A model generated the notes under the pieces. The model did not search any database. It was not told where the DNA came from and worked only from the letters and a program-made list of their open reading frames with translations. A stretch of DNA of 64,000 nucleotides. It comes from Hordeum vulgare subsp. vulgare. Lineage: Eukaryota > Streptophyta > Magnoliopsida > Poales > Poaceae. The stretch lies in assembly GCF_904849725.1 (NCBI RefSeq), contig NC_058522.1, positions 236,939,084 through 237,003,083 of the forward strand, in the 5' to 3' direction. The first letter of the stretch is position 1; every line of letters begins with the position of its first letter. Of this stretch, positions 13,068-25,251 are shown piece after piece. The translations under genes and the position numbers were made by a program.

Positions 13068-14076
13068 GGATCCCCCTGATGTTACAACCACACAGTTACT
13101 TGACCATCTTAGCGGGGATCTTTGATGAATAGATGTTAGGCGGGTGGATTCCCACGTGTTTGTGTCGATGACCATAATTAAAATGATAATGGATTTGGTA
13201 TTTGATGTGGGTTGGTCGGAGAACTTTTCGCACTAACCGGCTACGCGGGAAGAATTATGGGTACTCGACGTCGTGGTATCAGCCGAAGCTCTTTAGACGT
13301 CAGTGATGTAGCGACACACGCCCGAGTGGTCCCGAGATGCATCACTCTTGTATTAAGGGGTGCTAGGACTGACATCGGTCGCCCTCGCATCGTGCAGGAG
13401 CGCGGAGGGCAAGTGGGTCCATGACCCCTTTGTGTTTAGGAGTTAGACCGGCGGGCTGGCCTCTCTGCTGAGCTTAGGTGGGGCTGCGACGTGTCGATAT
13501 TCTGAGGCCGGGCATGACCCATCCAAGTGTGTCCGGCCCGAGTGTTATCGAGCGTGACACACACCTGCAGGGATGAAAATTAACTATTCGGATAGCCGTG
13601 TCCACGGTTACAGGATGACTTGGAGTTATGCCCTAATCTTATACAACTACAACTGTTACTTAACTGGAATTAGTTGCTCCGGGATGGCTTCCTCGAATGG
13701 AGTCGAGGGAGGATCTCCGGGCGTGACCTCATATTAATATTGCTGCAACAACATGACTATTAATTGTGTTACCTTGCTCTACTCTCGTCTATTGCTGGAA
13801 GACCCTGAAGATGCTCGTCTTCGATAGGACTAGGCCTTGTCTCTCTTTTCTCGCATTGCTACAGTCAGTCCACATATATAACCCCTTCTTTGATACTGAT
13901 GCACACTTAGCATAGTTCTCATATAAGTCTTGTGAGTACTTTGGATGAGTACTCATCGTTGATTTGCTCTCCCTTTGCCCCTTGATCCGTTGCTGCGACC
14001 AGATGATGGAGCCCAGGAGATGGAGTTTTCCTGTCAACGACTGCTACTCCGACGGTGCCTACTACTACATGGAGGC

Positions 14077-15489
14077 TGTAAGTGCATCTAGTGCCCCTTA
14101 GTGATTTTGGTGGTTTGAAGACTTATAGGTTAAGTATCTAATGTGTTTGTGAGTGTACAGAGGATCTATAAGTCATTGAGGAGTTTGAGATATTTGAAGA
14201 ATATCGACCCCTAAAAATATATGTCTTCAGTTGAAGAAATTGGTCTGAAGCTGAAGAAATGAATCGCGAGGAATCTATGATGAAATTGATATTCCTCATG
14301 AAGATACTGATATTGAGAAGTCCGGTGTGTCCTGAAGAAAATCACTCTGAAGAATTTGAAGCATGAAGATTAACACTTTCTGTTTTATTTTCTTCGCATT
14401 TGAGTAATAGGAACACCGTACTGTTAAAGGGGGTCGAAGTTACACTATGGAATGAATTTCCTCATGATGCTCAACCCAAGCCTAATCCTACCAAAAGCCT
14501 CAAGTGAGGAATACGAGTGACAAGAGGACTCTCACAGTTGAGGGTCCCGACCGTTTCGATAGCCACGCCAAGTCATTGGTCTTATCCACTCCAACGGTCA
14601 TATTATTAAGGGCATTAGTGTCAAATCATGTCGGGATGCTCCCAGGCTATAAATAGCCACCCCCACAAACATTAGCTCGTTGGCTGCTCCGTTAGAAACT
14701 GACACTTGTCATAAGAGCAACCCAAATTCCTCAGAGCCTTCGAGAGTAATTCATCAGTGAGGAAATACACCACCCACCGAAACCACAAACTAAACCTAGT
14801 GATTGAGCATCACTAAAGAAGTTGTTCATGTGTGGGACTGAAGCCTTTTACCTTTGTGGACTGTGCATCCTCCTGACGGTTAGGCGTCATGGTCTAGAGC
14901 TTTCCAGCAGTCAATTGTGGATCGCCGGGTGACCAAGTTTGTGAGGGTTTGGAAGTCTGCCCGGAAGACTTACCACGAGTGTTGGGCGAGGAATGTGTGT
15001 CCTTAGCTCAAGGAGAATACGGTAGGGACTGTGTGTCCCGGGACTGGGTGTCCTTTGGTTTCAATGCCAAGCCGCTCCAAACGAGATGTACGATTGTCAC
15101 AGCAGTTGGAACTGGGTCATCAACGACTGTCTTCACTGAGAAACGGGTTCTAATTCCTCAACTCTTTACTTTCCCCGTATTATGTGTTGATGACTTTCAC
15201 TGCGACTGTTTGAAGAATTTGCTGAAGACTTTCTCTGCATTTCCTCAACCCCAAATTCTTCAAGTTAGTTATCCCTCATCTGTATTCTACGTGCCTTCTC
15301 ACTGGGCAATCTGTTTTCACATTCTTCACTCTGAAAAACTGTTGTTGTGAAACTTTGCACTTCCGATCCTTTATTGTTTCCGCTATAAGTTAGTCATCAG
15401 TGAGGAATTTCCTCAAAAGGAATTTCCTCAGCGATGAAATTCTAAAAATCTCCTATTCACCCCCCTCTAGTCGATATAACGCACTTTCA
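14077..15489 (+). repeat. Copia 5' LTR
   Basis: 1,413 bp, TGTAAGTGC...CACTTTCA. It carries a good TATA box, CTATAAATAG, at 14,647-14,656. A 133-codon frame at 14,949-15,350 is present in both LTRs but has no domain; I do not call it a gene. Confidence 0.92.
14647..14656 (+). promoter_or_regulatory. Copia 5' LTR TATA box
   Basis: CTATAAATAG in the 5' LTR, the likely start signal for the genomic transcript. The 3' LTR has lost one T here and reads CATAAATAG (27,666-27,674). Confidence 0.7.
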
Positions 15490-15491
15490 AT

Positions 15492-15503
15492 TGGTATCAG
15501 AGC
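15492..15503 (+). promoter_or_regulatory. Copia primer binding site (tRNA-iMet)
   Basis: TGGTATCAGAGC, complementary to the 3' end of initiator methionine tRNA, starts 3 bp after the LTR. This is the standard primer site of plant Copia elements. Confidence 0.85.
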
Positions 15504-15556
15504 AAGGTACTCCCTTGTTCTGTGTGATTTTTGTTTAACCACCTGGAATTTTTGTT

Positions 15557-18033
15557 ATGTCGACTGCAGGCATGTTTAAGGTGACTGCAGCATGTCCTAC
15601 CTACGAAGGAAAGAACTTTCCCTTCTGGAAGAACAAAATGCAAATGCATCTACAAGCTATTGATAATGATCTCTGGTATATTGTGGAACATGGCGTCCCC
15701 ATCATCTGTGCCCGTGTCTCTGCTGCTGATGTGAAGAAATTCAAGCAAATCGATTCTCAAGCAAAGAACATCATCTATGGCCATCTGAGCCCAGGCCAGT
15801 TTGGAAGAGTAAGTGCTTTGGGCTCTGCAACACTGATCTGGGAGAGAATGTGCAAGGTAAATGAAGGAGTATCAACCCAGCGTGACTCTCGTGTTGATAT
15901 TCTTCACAATCTCTTCAATCGCTTAAAGAGACATGACAATGAAAGCTGCCAAGACACCTTTGATTGCCTCACTGACATATCAAATGAACTGCAAGCACTG
16001 GGAGCTCGAGACATCACTGATCACGAAGTTGTGAAGAAACTGCTGAGATCTTTGGATTCTTCATTTGATACTTTAGTTCTGATGATTCAAGAAAGACCAG
16101 ATTACAAGATGCTTGATCCAGCTGATATACTAGAAAGGCTAAATACTCATGAATTCCAGCTAGAAGAAAAGAGAGATTTATATGGACCAAGCTATTCCAG
16201 ACCACGTGCACTGAAGGCTAGAGCAATTTCCTCATCTGAAGACGAAGACACAGATGACAACATTTGTGACCCTGAAGAATTTGGACAGGAGCTTGCAATG
16301 CTCGTGAGGAAATTCGAGAAATTTACTTGACGTGGTTAGTTCGGTAAATCTTCAAGAAGAGACATGAGGAAATCAGAATCTTCATCTGAGGACTACAAGA
16401 AACGAACCTGTCACAAGTGCAAGAAATCAGGTCATTACATTGCTGATTGTCCCCGTTGGGGAAAGGAATCAAAGAAGAAGAAATACAAGGATGACAGTTC
16501 TGATGACTCGAAGAAGAAGAAGAAATCTTCAAAATCCTCATCTTCAAAGCCCTCATCGCACAAGAAGACTAGTTTCCGAAAGGCTCGGGCACTTATTGGC
16601 AACGAAATGGACTCCGAAGCAGAATCAGAGGAATGTGATGAAGAAGAGGGTTCTGATGAAGATTCAGAATCCGGATAGGCTAGTCTTGCACTGGCAACCA
16701 CTTTCGTCAGCAAGTCAATCTTCAACCTTGAAGAAAATGATAGCACCATCCTCACTGATGACTATGCTGATGACTTCGCTCCAACCTTTTGCTTCATGGC
16801 AAAAGGTTCAAAGGTACCAAATAATGCCTCCTCCTGTGATTCAAGTGACTGTGAACCTGATAATTATAAGAAACCCAGTTACAGTAAACTTGCTATCATT
16901 GCCACTAAACAACAAACTGCTCTGGAAAAGCTTCAGAAACTGCTAGATAAAAGTGATGATCTATTGAATGATGAAATGAATCTTACCCAAATCCTCACTA
17001 AAGATGTGAAAAGTCTTCAGTCTAGATTTGATAATCTTCAGGATCGTTATGATACACTCCTCACTAATCATGAGAAGCTTTCCTATGAATTTCTTCAAAG
17101 GAAGCTTGATCTTGAGAAGCTGAGGATGTCTCATGATGATCTTCGTATGGAAATTGATTCATTACTAGTTGAACAGATTAGCGCTGGTCAAGTTGAATTC
17201 ATTCCTCTATGTCTTAAATGCATTGAACGTGAAACTGCTAATTCCTCACCAAAATCATCAAATGCTACTATTGCTACAAATTCTTCAACTGCACCTGCTG
17301 TGTCTATTTCCTCACTTGAGGAAAACACAAATGTTACTGATGAAAATGCAGGATTGAAGGAATTGTACGTGACAGGCATGTACAAAAGCCACAAAGGACA
17401 TCAAACCCTTTGTGATGTGCTCAAAAAGCAGATCTTGAACAGGAACCCGAGGAAAGAAGGAATTGCCTTTGAGAGGAAATTAAATGCTGATGGATCTTAT
17501 TGGAAACCTCACCAGTATCCCAAAACGTCATGGGTTGCTGCTACTGGGCCTCCTTTTGATCCATCTAATCTAACTGGTTTTTCATGTGAATTATCCTATT
17601 CCTCAGATGAGTCATTTGACTCCAACTATAACTGTTCAAAAATCAATCTGGTGAAGTATTTGCTCGATATGTTGGAACTAACTGCAGGAATGGCCCTCCT
17701 CTGAGGAAAATCTGGGTTCCCAAAAGTTGTCTTGAAAATCTTCAGGTGAATGTCCTCATGACACCACCACTGAAGAATCTGAACCCCAGATCAAATTCCT
17801 CAGGAGGATCAAAGTCTTCAAGAGGATCAAAATCCTCAACTGGTCAAAACTATGCTCGTTCCCATGCTAATGCGTCTAACATGCAGGGAAACTACAAGGA
17901 ATATGAATACGAGCGTTACTCCTCAAATCATTATATTCATAAATCCTCAAACCAGTTCTCTCCATATTCATATGAGTACTTTAATCCCCCTACTGTTAGG
18001 AGAAGTGCATTGGCTTCAATGCCACCTTTCTGA
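15557..18033 (+). pseudogene. Copia gag and gag-pol linker, broken
   Basis: Begins MSTAGMFKVTAACP and continues as a plant Copia gag (UBN2-like capsid domain, roughly residues 15-200). In-frame stops TGA (16,328) and TAG (16,337) precede a CCHC zinc knuckle, CHKCKKSGHYIADC, at 16,409-16,450, which binds RNA in the capsid. A Lys/Ser-rich and then acidic stretch follows, with a further TAG at 16,676. At 16,796-17,704 there is a long helical, coiled-coil-like region rich in Leu, Glu and Lys. A frameshift near 17,680 moves the frame, and a stop at 18,031 (probable former Trp) ends it. In an intact copy this would be one polyprotein continuing into protease. Confidence 0.85.
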
Positions 18034-18329
18034 TATGGTGCTCGCAGGATGATGAATGATTTTCCACCCCTTGAGATGTGGGTGGTAAAGAAATCGAACT
18101 AATCGCTTCTGCAGGACAGGTCTCCAGATGAAAATCATCATCTGAAGAATTTGCTGGAGACCTGAGGAAATGTTTGATAGGACGCAAGCTAATGATTGAT
18201 GAAATAGAAATATTTCACACGTCCTTATAGTTCTTTATGATGAAATTACTGATCTGATGAAATTAGTATCATATTCTTCAAATTTGAAGCATATGAGATG
18301 CTAAGCTGTACTAATTCATCCGCAGGATG

Positions 18330-19500
18330 ACAAACCCAAGAATACTGAGTGGGTTCTTGATAGTGGCTGCACACATCACATGACTAGTGATAAAATATTA
18401 CTGATGAATATGCCACTAACTCCATCACCTCTGAAGCAAATCACATATGCTGACAAAGGTAAAAGCAAGGTATTGGGAACTTGACAAAGTGGCTATTTCC
18501 AAGGATAGGCATATGGACAAAGTGATGCTTGTTGAATCCCTTGGTTTTAACCTTATGTCAGTCTCGATGCTTTGTGATCTTGATATGATTGTTATCTTTG
18601 GTAGATATAGATGCGTAGTCATCATGGAATCTGACAGATCCAAAGTCTTCGAAGGTGTAAGAAGAGGGGATTTGTACATTGTTGATTTCTCTACAGGTCC
18701 TCAACCAGCCACTTGCTTACTGGCAAAAACCTCAGAAGGATGGCTGTGGCACCGAAGACTAGGTCATGCAGGCATGAGGAATTTGCACACGCTCGCGAAG
18801 AAGAAGCATGTCATCGGCATCGAATGAGTCAAATTCCTCAAGGATCATCTCTGCGGTGCTTGTGAATCTGGGAAAATGACAAAATCCAAGCATCCCTCGA
18901 AGACTATCATGACCACTACACGTCCATTTGAATTGCTTCATATGGATCTATTTGGACCTACTCACTATGCCACACTAACCAATGCAGCATATTTATATGG
19001 CTTCGTCATAGTTGACGATTATTTCAGATATACTTGGGTGCATATCATAGTGTATAAAACTGAAGTGCAGGAAATCTTCAAACGATTTTATTCAAGGGCC
19101 TCGACGAACTTTGGCATCAAGATCAAACATATCAGGAGTGATAATGGAACCGAGTTCAAAAACACTGGTCTTGATGATTATCTTGATGAACTTGGTATTA
19201 CTCACGAATTATCTGCTCCTTATACTCCTCAGCAGAATGGTGTCGTCGAAAGGAAGAACAGGACTCTGGTTGAAATGGCAAGAACTATGCTTGAATAATA
19301 TCAGACTCCTCGTCGCTTTTGACCTGAAGCAATCAACACTGCATGCCATATCATCAACAGGGTATATCTTCACAAATTCCTCAAGAAAACCTCATATGAA
19401 CTCCTCACTGACAAGAAACCCAATGTAAGTTATTTCAAAGTCTTCGATGCAAAATGCTGGATTAGAGATCCTCACCATAGCTCAAAATTTGCACCTAAGG
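18330..19500 (+). pseudogene. Copia protease and integrase, broken
   Basis: Protease: the aspartic active site WVLDSGCTHHMT is at 18,350-18,385 (DSG form, as usual in Copia). A frameshift near 18,440-18,480 follows. The integrase N-terminal region has WLWHRRLGHAGMRNL (about 18,742), then Zn-binding Cys residues near 18,855. The catalytic core is present: HMDLFGP (first Asp, about 18,940), IRSDNGTEF (second Asp, about 19,135) and NGVVERKNRTL (Glu, about 19,245). Stops at 18,825, 19,296 and 19,320 break the frame; the last is a probable Trp to stop change. Integrase would insert the cDNA and make the 5-bp TSD. Confidence 0.88.
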
Positions 19501-19514
19501 CACATGAAGGTTTT

Positions 19515-21491
19515 ATGCTCGGTTATGGAAAGGACTCGCACACTTACACAGTCTTCAACAACTATCACAACAAAGTTGTTGAGACTGTAGATGTGCGGTT
19601 CGATGAAACTAATGGCTCGCAAAGAGAGCAATTGCCTTCTGATCCAGATAAGCTGTCTCCTGAGGAAGCAATAAACCTCAAGCCTACTGAAGACATTGTC
19701 CCCACTGAGGAAATTGGTGAAGAAACGATCCCCATCACTGATAAAAATCAAGAAGGTGCTCCTGTGGAAATTGCACCAGCACCACTTCCTCAGCCCAGAC
19801 AAAATCCTCAACCAGCTCATCCAAGGATTGCAAACGAAGTAGAACTTGACAAAATCCTCAACGACATCAACGCGCCAGGTCCTCTGACTCGCTCAAAAGC
19901 TTCACACTTAGTTAACTTTTGTGGGCATTTTTCTTTTGTATCCATCACAGAACCCTCAAAAGTTGCTGAGGCTTTTCTGGAACCGGAGTGGATCCAAGCT
20001 ATGCAAGACGAACTTCTTCAATTCAAGCTGAATGACGTATGGGAGCTAGTCAAACGACCAGATCCTCTCAAGCAAAATATCATCGGCGCCAAGTGGATTT
20101 TCCGAAACAAGCAAGATGAGGACGGTCAAGTGGTGAGGAACAAGGCACGACTTGTAGCCCAAGGCTACACCCAGGTTGAAGGAATAGATTTCGATGAAAC
20201 TTTTGCACCTGTTGCTAGACTTGAAGCTATTCGAATACTACTTGCTTATGCTAATCATCATAACATCATCTTATATCAAATGGATGTGAAAAGTGCATTC
20301 CTCAATGATAAGATTGAGGAAGAAGTATATGTTGCTCAGCCCCCAGGTTTTGAGGATCCAAAGAATCCAGACAAATTCTTCAGACTCAAAAAGGCTCTTT
20401 ATGGTCTCAAGCAAGCCCCTCGGGCATGGTATGATACATTGAAGGAATTCCTCATGAAGAAAGGCTTCAAACCTGGTTCACTCGATCCAACTCTTTTCAC
20501 TAAATCCTATGATAATGAGCTATTTGTGTGTCAAATATATGTCGATGATATCATATTTGGTTGTACTGACAAACGATACGGTGATGAATTTGCTTACATG
20601 ATGAGTGAAGAATATCAGATGTCCATGATGGGGGAGCTGAAATTCTTCTTAGGTCTTCAAATTCGTCAACAAAGCAATGGAATCTTCATATCACAGGAAA
20701 AATACCTCACGGATGTTCTGAGGAAATTCGACATGCACGAATGCAAAGGTGCCAAGACTCCAATGCCTACCAACGGCCACATCGGCACTGATGAAAATGG
20801 TAAAGATTTCGATCAGAAGGTATATCGTTCTATGATTGGCTCTTTATTGTATTTATGTGCATCTAGGCCAGACATAATGCTTAGTGTTTGCATGTGTGCA
20901 CGTTTTCAAGCAAAACTGAAGGAATCACACCATAAGGCTATGAAACATATTCTTCGATACTTAGCTCACACACCAACACTAGGAATATGGTATCCCAAGG
21001 GCTGCAATCTTCATCTGGTAGAGTATTCTGACTCAGACTATGCTGGTGACCGTGTGGATCGCAAGTCAACTTCTGGCACATGCCATTTCCTTGGAAGATC
21101 ACTAGTTTGTTGGTCCTCAAAGAAGCAGAACTGCGTATCACTCTCCACTGCCGAAGCTGAGTACATTGCTGCTGGTTCTTGTTGTGCTCAATTGCTATGG
21201 ATGAAGGAAACCCTCAAGGACTACGGCATCAACATGAAGAATGTGCCTCTCTACTATCACAATGAGAGTGCTATCAAGATTGCATACAACCCAGTACAAC
21301 ACTCGAAGAACAAGCACATCCAGATTCGTCATCATTTTCTTTGGGACCATGTCCTCAAGGGCAATATCCTCATCGACCATGTGAAGACTGATGATCAACT
21401 TGCAGATATCTTCACTAAGCCCTTGGATGAGAAAAGGTTTTGCAAGTTGCGGTGTGAGCTAAGTATCTTAGGATCTTCAAATGTTTTGTAA
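19515..21491 (+). pseudogene. Copia reverse transcriptase and RNase H (open 658-codon segment of pol)
   Basis: The longest intact part of pol. The first 150 residues are the integrase C-terminal tail and linker. The Copia RT domain starts near [12 protein letters not shown], with [17 protein letters not shown] as the first catalytic Asp region and YVDD at residues 342-345 (20,538-20,549). RNase H follows with [18 protein letters not shown] (Asp near residue 506) and [13 protein letters not shown]. The C-terminus [12 protein letters not shown] is typical of plant Copia pol. Catalytic residues are all present, yet the segment has no start of its own because the frame upstream is broken. It is a remnant of a polyprotein, not a stand-alone gene. 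Confidence 0.9.
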
Positions 21492-22140
21492 AAACATGCA
21501 CACATCCTAACACTTATGCAAAGTTGATGACTTAGATGTGCAACACATGATGAATCGATTTTCTTCAACTCATGAAGAATGTCACTCTGAATGTGAAAAA
21601 TTAATGAAGAAATTGATTCTCAGGGCCCTACGACAATTGTACGCGGCGTCTGTAATCAACATTCTTATATGGTGGGTCACGCCACCGCCCAATGTGAAAT
21701 TCCTCAAGTTGTTTTTCTTCAAATGATCAATTTCCTCAAAATGTGTTTTTCTTCAAAACAGTTGTTCTTCAGTGTGATGATTTATCACAAAATCTTCAGA
21801 AACACTTGATGACTTTCATTTGACTAAATAGACTGTGATTTCAAGTCCTCGACAACATTCACTTATTGCTATTTGTTCAAGTTGATATTTTTGCAAAGTG
21901 AACGTGATCGGACCCTACATTCCCTCTACGCTATACTCATCCAGTCTATTCAATTCTTCATATGCGTTCTACTTGAAACTTTGTTCAAAATCCTCACTGC
22001 GTCCGTGTCAGCTGATGATTTTGTGACAAAAATCCTCAAATCTTCAAAAATTGTTTCTTTGAATACACAGTAACTGAACCCCACTTCCCATGATCGGATA
22101 ACCACGATCTCCACTATCTCCACCACACTATTCGGGAGCT
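21492..22140 (+). other. Copia spacer between pol and second gene
   Basis: About 650 bp without a domain. It is rich in short ttcctca, ttcttca and cctcaaa words that also pervade the LTRs and ORF2. It contains no obvious promoter until 22,141. Confidence 0.6.
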
Positions 22141-22221
22141 ACACGTGTCTTGCGGAGACGTAGAGGCAGGGGCGGTTTGGTCCGAAATTTTCGCGCCAAT
22201 AGTAACTTTTGGCTATAAATA
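22141..22221 (+). promoter_or_regulatory. Candidate internal promoter of the Copia second gene
   Basis: In 80 bp there are a G-box palindrome, ACACGTGT (22,141-22,148), an E2F-like site, TTTCGCGC (22,189-22,196), directly followed by CCAAT (22,196-22,200), and a TATA box, GGCTATAAATATG (22,211-22,223). The sequence then turns GC-rich and UTR-like. The order and spacing look like a host nuclear promoter. The motifs are visible; their function is inferred. Confidence 0.55.
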
Positions 22222-22244
22222 TGTCCTTATCCCCCTTGGCATAC

Positions 22245-22971
22245 CCTTCTTCGCTCCATCGCTCTCCTGCCACAGCATACACCACCGAACCCTGGCGCCA
22301 TCGCTGGTAGTCTCGTCGCCGGTGAGGAAGAGCTTCACTGCCTCAACTTCTCCGTCGCCGGAACCACGCCGGAGTCGGACCACCTTCGTCCGCCGCCGCC
22401 GTAGACGTCCTCTGTCGCCGGGTTAGGGTGCATTGGACACGCGACCGAAAGCTTCTCCACACACAACTTTCTGTGTTCTTCGTGCGCACCTTCTAGGGTA
22501 AATAAATCCCATTTTTACAGCAAGTTAGATCTAAAATTTTACATCTTCTATGTGAAATCCGTTTTTCCTCAAGAAACGATAAGCACTTGATTCCTCAAAC
22601 ACTGCCTATCACCACATCATTGATGAACTATGCTAAGCATCTAAGATTTTCACGAGATTCCTCAGTTGTGCGAATTTTCGGATCTGTACAACTCTGGAAC
22701 CGAAGAACAGTATGCTTAGGCAAATTCCTCAACCACTGGTTATATTCCTCAAACTGTCAAACTTTTTCATTTTCCTCAAATCTGAGAATGCATATGACCT
22801 CTCCAAATTCCTCGCAACTATACTCTGTTCACAGCTACACACATGTCAGCTGATGAATCTCTCGGTTCTCATCACATTAACTCATTTGCAGCGTTTCTGG
22901 AAGAAAATCTTCAAGTCTCATCAGAATCCTCAAGAGTTCAATCTCATCAGCAAAATCCTTAGCTGAAGAAA
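22245..22971 (+). other. Candidate 5' UTR with intron for the Copia second gene
   Basis: A GC-rich leader (22,245-22,497) ends at a plausible donor, AGG/GTAAATAA (GT at 22,498). An acceptor, TTTGCAG, lies at 22,885-22,891 after a stretch without long ORFs. The ATG of the second gene is 80 bp further on, at 22,972. An alternative acceptor, GTCAG, lies near 22,850. Whether it is spliced cannot be told from sequence. Confidence 0.4.
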
Positions 22972-25251
22972 ATGGAGGATGACAGAAAACAGAAGGGAGG
23001 AAAGAAACTTGAGAAAAACACAGCTGTGGATATCCCTGAGGATATTTACTTGGACTATTGCACGCCTGATGAAAATGAGACAATGTCCAAGAGAAAAATA
23101 CGGCTGCAGAAGATAGAACACCGATGGGCAAAAGAATGGAAGGAATACAGGTTTGTGACTGTCAAGTATGCGAAGAAATTCGCTTTGAAGCCCCCTGGCA
23201 GACGGGCCCCACTTGAGGATCATCAAGTAGCACATCCCTCAAGCCTCAAGCCCATTGATGACTATCCAGATGAGAAGTTAAAGCATCTGGCTAAGCTCAA
23301 GAAGCAGGCAGAAGCTGTAGTGAGGAAATTCAATGAATCCTCAGCTGTTGCCTTAGCTACTGCTACTTCCTCTGCCGCTGAGACCTCTGGTTCAGCAATT
23401 CCTCAACCACACTCTGTGCCGTCAAAGCCAAGGGCTCCAAAGCCTCAAGAGAAGTATGCTCAGGCTTCAGTCACAAAACCCTCAGCACAAAAAACTTCAA
23501 CACCAAAACCATCAGCGCCAAAACCCTCAGTGCCAATCTCCTCAGCTTCAAAATCCACAGCACCACCACCAAAGCCTCAGGAGAAACCATTACAGAAGCA
23601 AGTCATGAAGCCTATGACCGCCAACTCCAGCTCCTCACTCCCAGCTGCAACCAGCTCGGAGACAAAGTCTTCACCACCTCCAGTGAAGACTCAGGTGTTT
23701 GCTGAACGTGCAACTCTGCCAAGCCCTAGAAAAATCATCACCGTCCCATCTGCATCAGAGGGCAGTGATGAATATAATGATCAAACCCTGCAAGCCATCA
23801 TCAGAAACAAGCAGGAAAGAGTAGCTCAAGCATCAGGCAGTGCCATTCCTCTGGCCATGGACCCCAAGGTCCTCCTTGACTACATCAACATCTGGTATGA
23901 GGACCCAAACACTCCGGTTGATGATTCGAAACTTCCCCCTGGCATTAGCCACATGGTGGCCACTTTCATCAATGAAGCCAAGTGGAAAGAACAGCAGGCC
24001 AGGCGGGCCAAAGTTGCAAAGAGTAAAAAGGAGAAATTCCTCAAGCAGAATCTCCTCAAATTAACTCCTGATGCACTGGTGTCAACACAGGCAGAGCTGA
24101 AGAAATTGACTGACAAGTACTCCAAGCTGTCAGATCACAAAAGTATCAAGAGCAATTTCATCAAGCTGGCCACTAGTGTTGTTGATGAATACAATAAGAA
24201 GGCCGCACCCCCAGCACCAACTTCTCAGCCCCTGATTGAGGAGCCGGCAGATGAATCTCCTCATGATGAGGAAACTCCTCAAGCTGAGGAAGTACACCAA
24301 GAAAGCCGTGTGGATGAACCGGCTATTGAAGAAATCATCATGGAAACTCCTGCTGATGAATTTGCTGCAGCTGATGAGACTGCCCCTGACCCAGTTGCTT
24401 CGCCAAAGCAAGCTGATGACTCTATTCCAGCTGGTTCCTCAATACCAGCTGAAGAATCTGTCAAGAAAACCCCTTCACCAAAAGCTTCAACGGTGAAGAA
24501 GATGACTCCGTCTGCATCAGACGTGAAGAAAACCAGGGCTGCTGAGAAGGAAGCCAAGAAGAGAAAGGCCTCCTCGGCAGAAGAAGAAACACAGGCCAAG
24601 CGCCTCAAAGCACTTGAAGAAACTGCTCCTCTGGACCCTGTGCCACTGAATGTCGCTCCTTCCAATGAAATGGTCATCATTGATGATCCAGCGAAAAAGG
24701 AAGATGAGGAAATGAAGGATGCCGCGTGTGAGAAACACACTGATGAGGAGATTCAGATAGACGAAAGTCCTCAGCCTCTCATTCCTCAGAAAGACACTAT
24801 TCAAGCATCAGCTGCATCAACTGATGAAACTGCATCTGCCACCAAGCCAGCCGAGGAAGAACAAACTGAAAATCCTCAAGCTGATGAAATTCAACGCTCT
24901 GAGCAGAATCCTCAAGATGAGGAACATGCTGACCCAACCCCTCAAACTGAGCAAGAAGAAGCTATTCCTCAGCCTGATGCACAGCCAGACCAAGCCCCTC
25001 AGCCTGAAGAACCAGCCGCTGAAATTCCTCACCCTGAGGAAAATGCCGAGGAGAATTCACCTGACCAAGACAATACATTCATCATGCTCAACCAGAGACT
25101 GCCATTGCTGTCTCCCCTCCAATTCCTCAGCAAAATCTTAAGCCAGTTTAGCGTCAGCCATTCTCCAAGCATCCTAAGTTTCAAAAGGAAAACTTCTTTG
25201 AAGAACGCATGTACTTCATTGGAGAAAACCCATATGACAAGCCTCAAATGA
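22972..25251 (+). pseudogene. Copia second gene (ORF2), 5' part
   Basis: An open frame of 759 codons in the region where SIRE elements carry an extra, so-called env-like gene. The first 80 residues form a charged, conserved-looking module (EDIYLDYCTPDENE and HRWAKEWKEYRFVTVKYAKKF). Next comes a long Pro/Ala/Ser/Lys-rich linker, a short ordered block (about residues 290-410, DYINIWYEDPNTPVDDS) and an acidic tail rich in Asp-Glu-Pro-Gln. No signal peptide or membrane segment is visible, so I see no support for an envelope protein. A frameshift near 25,085 puts the last about 55 codons in the wrong frame, and the true frame continues in the next entry after a TAG near 25,147. Confidence 0.75.

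Larger units (their letters stand above)
10377..14076 (+). repeat. Solo LTR, chromovirus type, part 1
   Basis: A long Gypsy LTR starting TGTGACTCCC and ending GGGCATCACA at 28,824, about 4.0 kb without the nested Copia element. The flanks ggtga (10,372-10,376) and ggtgc (28,825-28,829) are a near-perfect TSD. No primer site or internal domain follows, so it is a solo LTR. It contains GGGTATAAGACC near 10,741 (probable TATA), a C-rich stretch (10,760-11,600) and an AT-rich stretch (11,790-12,200). At 13,585-13,605 it shares text with the Tekay-like LTR at 60,700. The long proline-rich frames at 10,906-11,684 reflect base composition. Confidence 0.75.

Noticed and set aside
14949..15350. 133-codon frame in the Copia 5' LTR, also open in the 3' LTR
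   Set aside because: Both LTRs derive from one template, so shared openness is no evidence of selection. No domain.
22145..22426. 93-codon frame over the candidate promoter and leader
   Set aside because: It starts upstream of the TATA box and ends in Arg-rich GC sequence typical of a 5' UTR. The promoter reading explains the region better.
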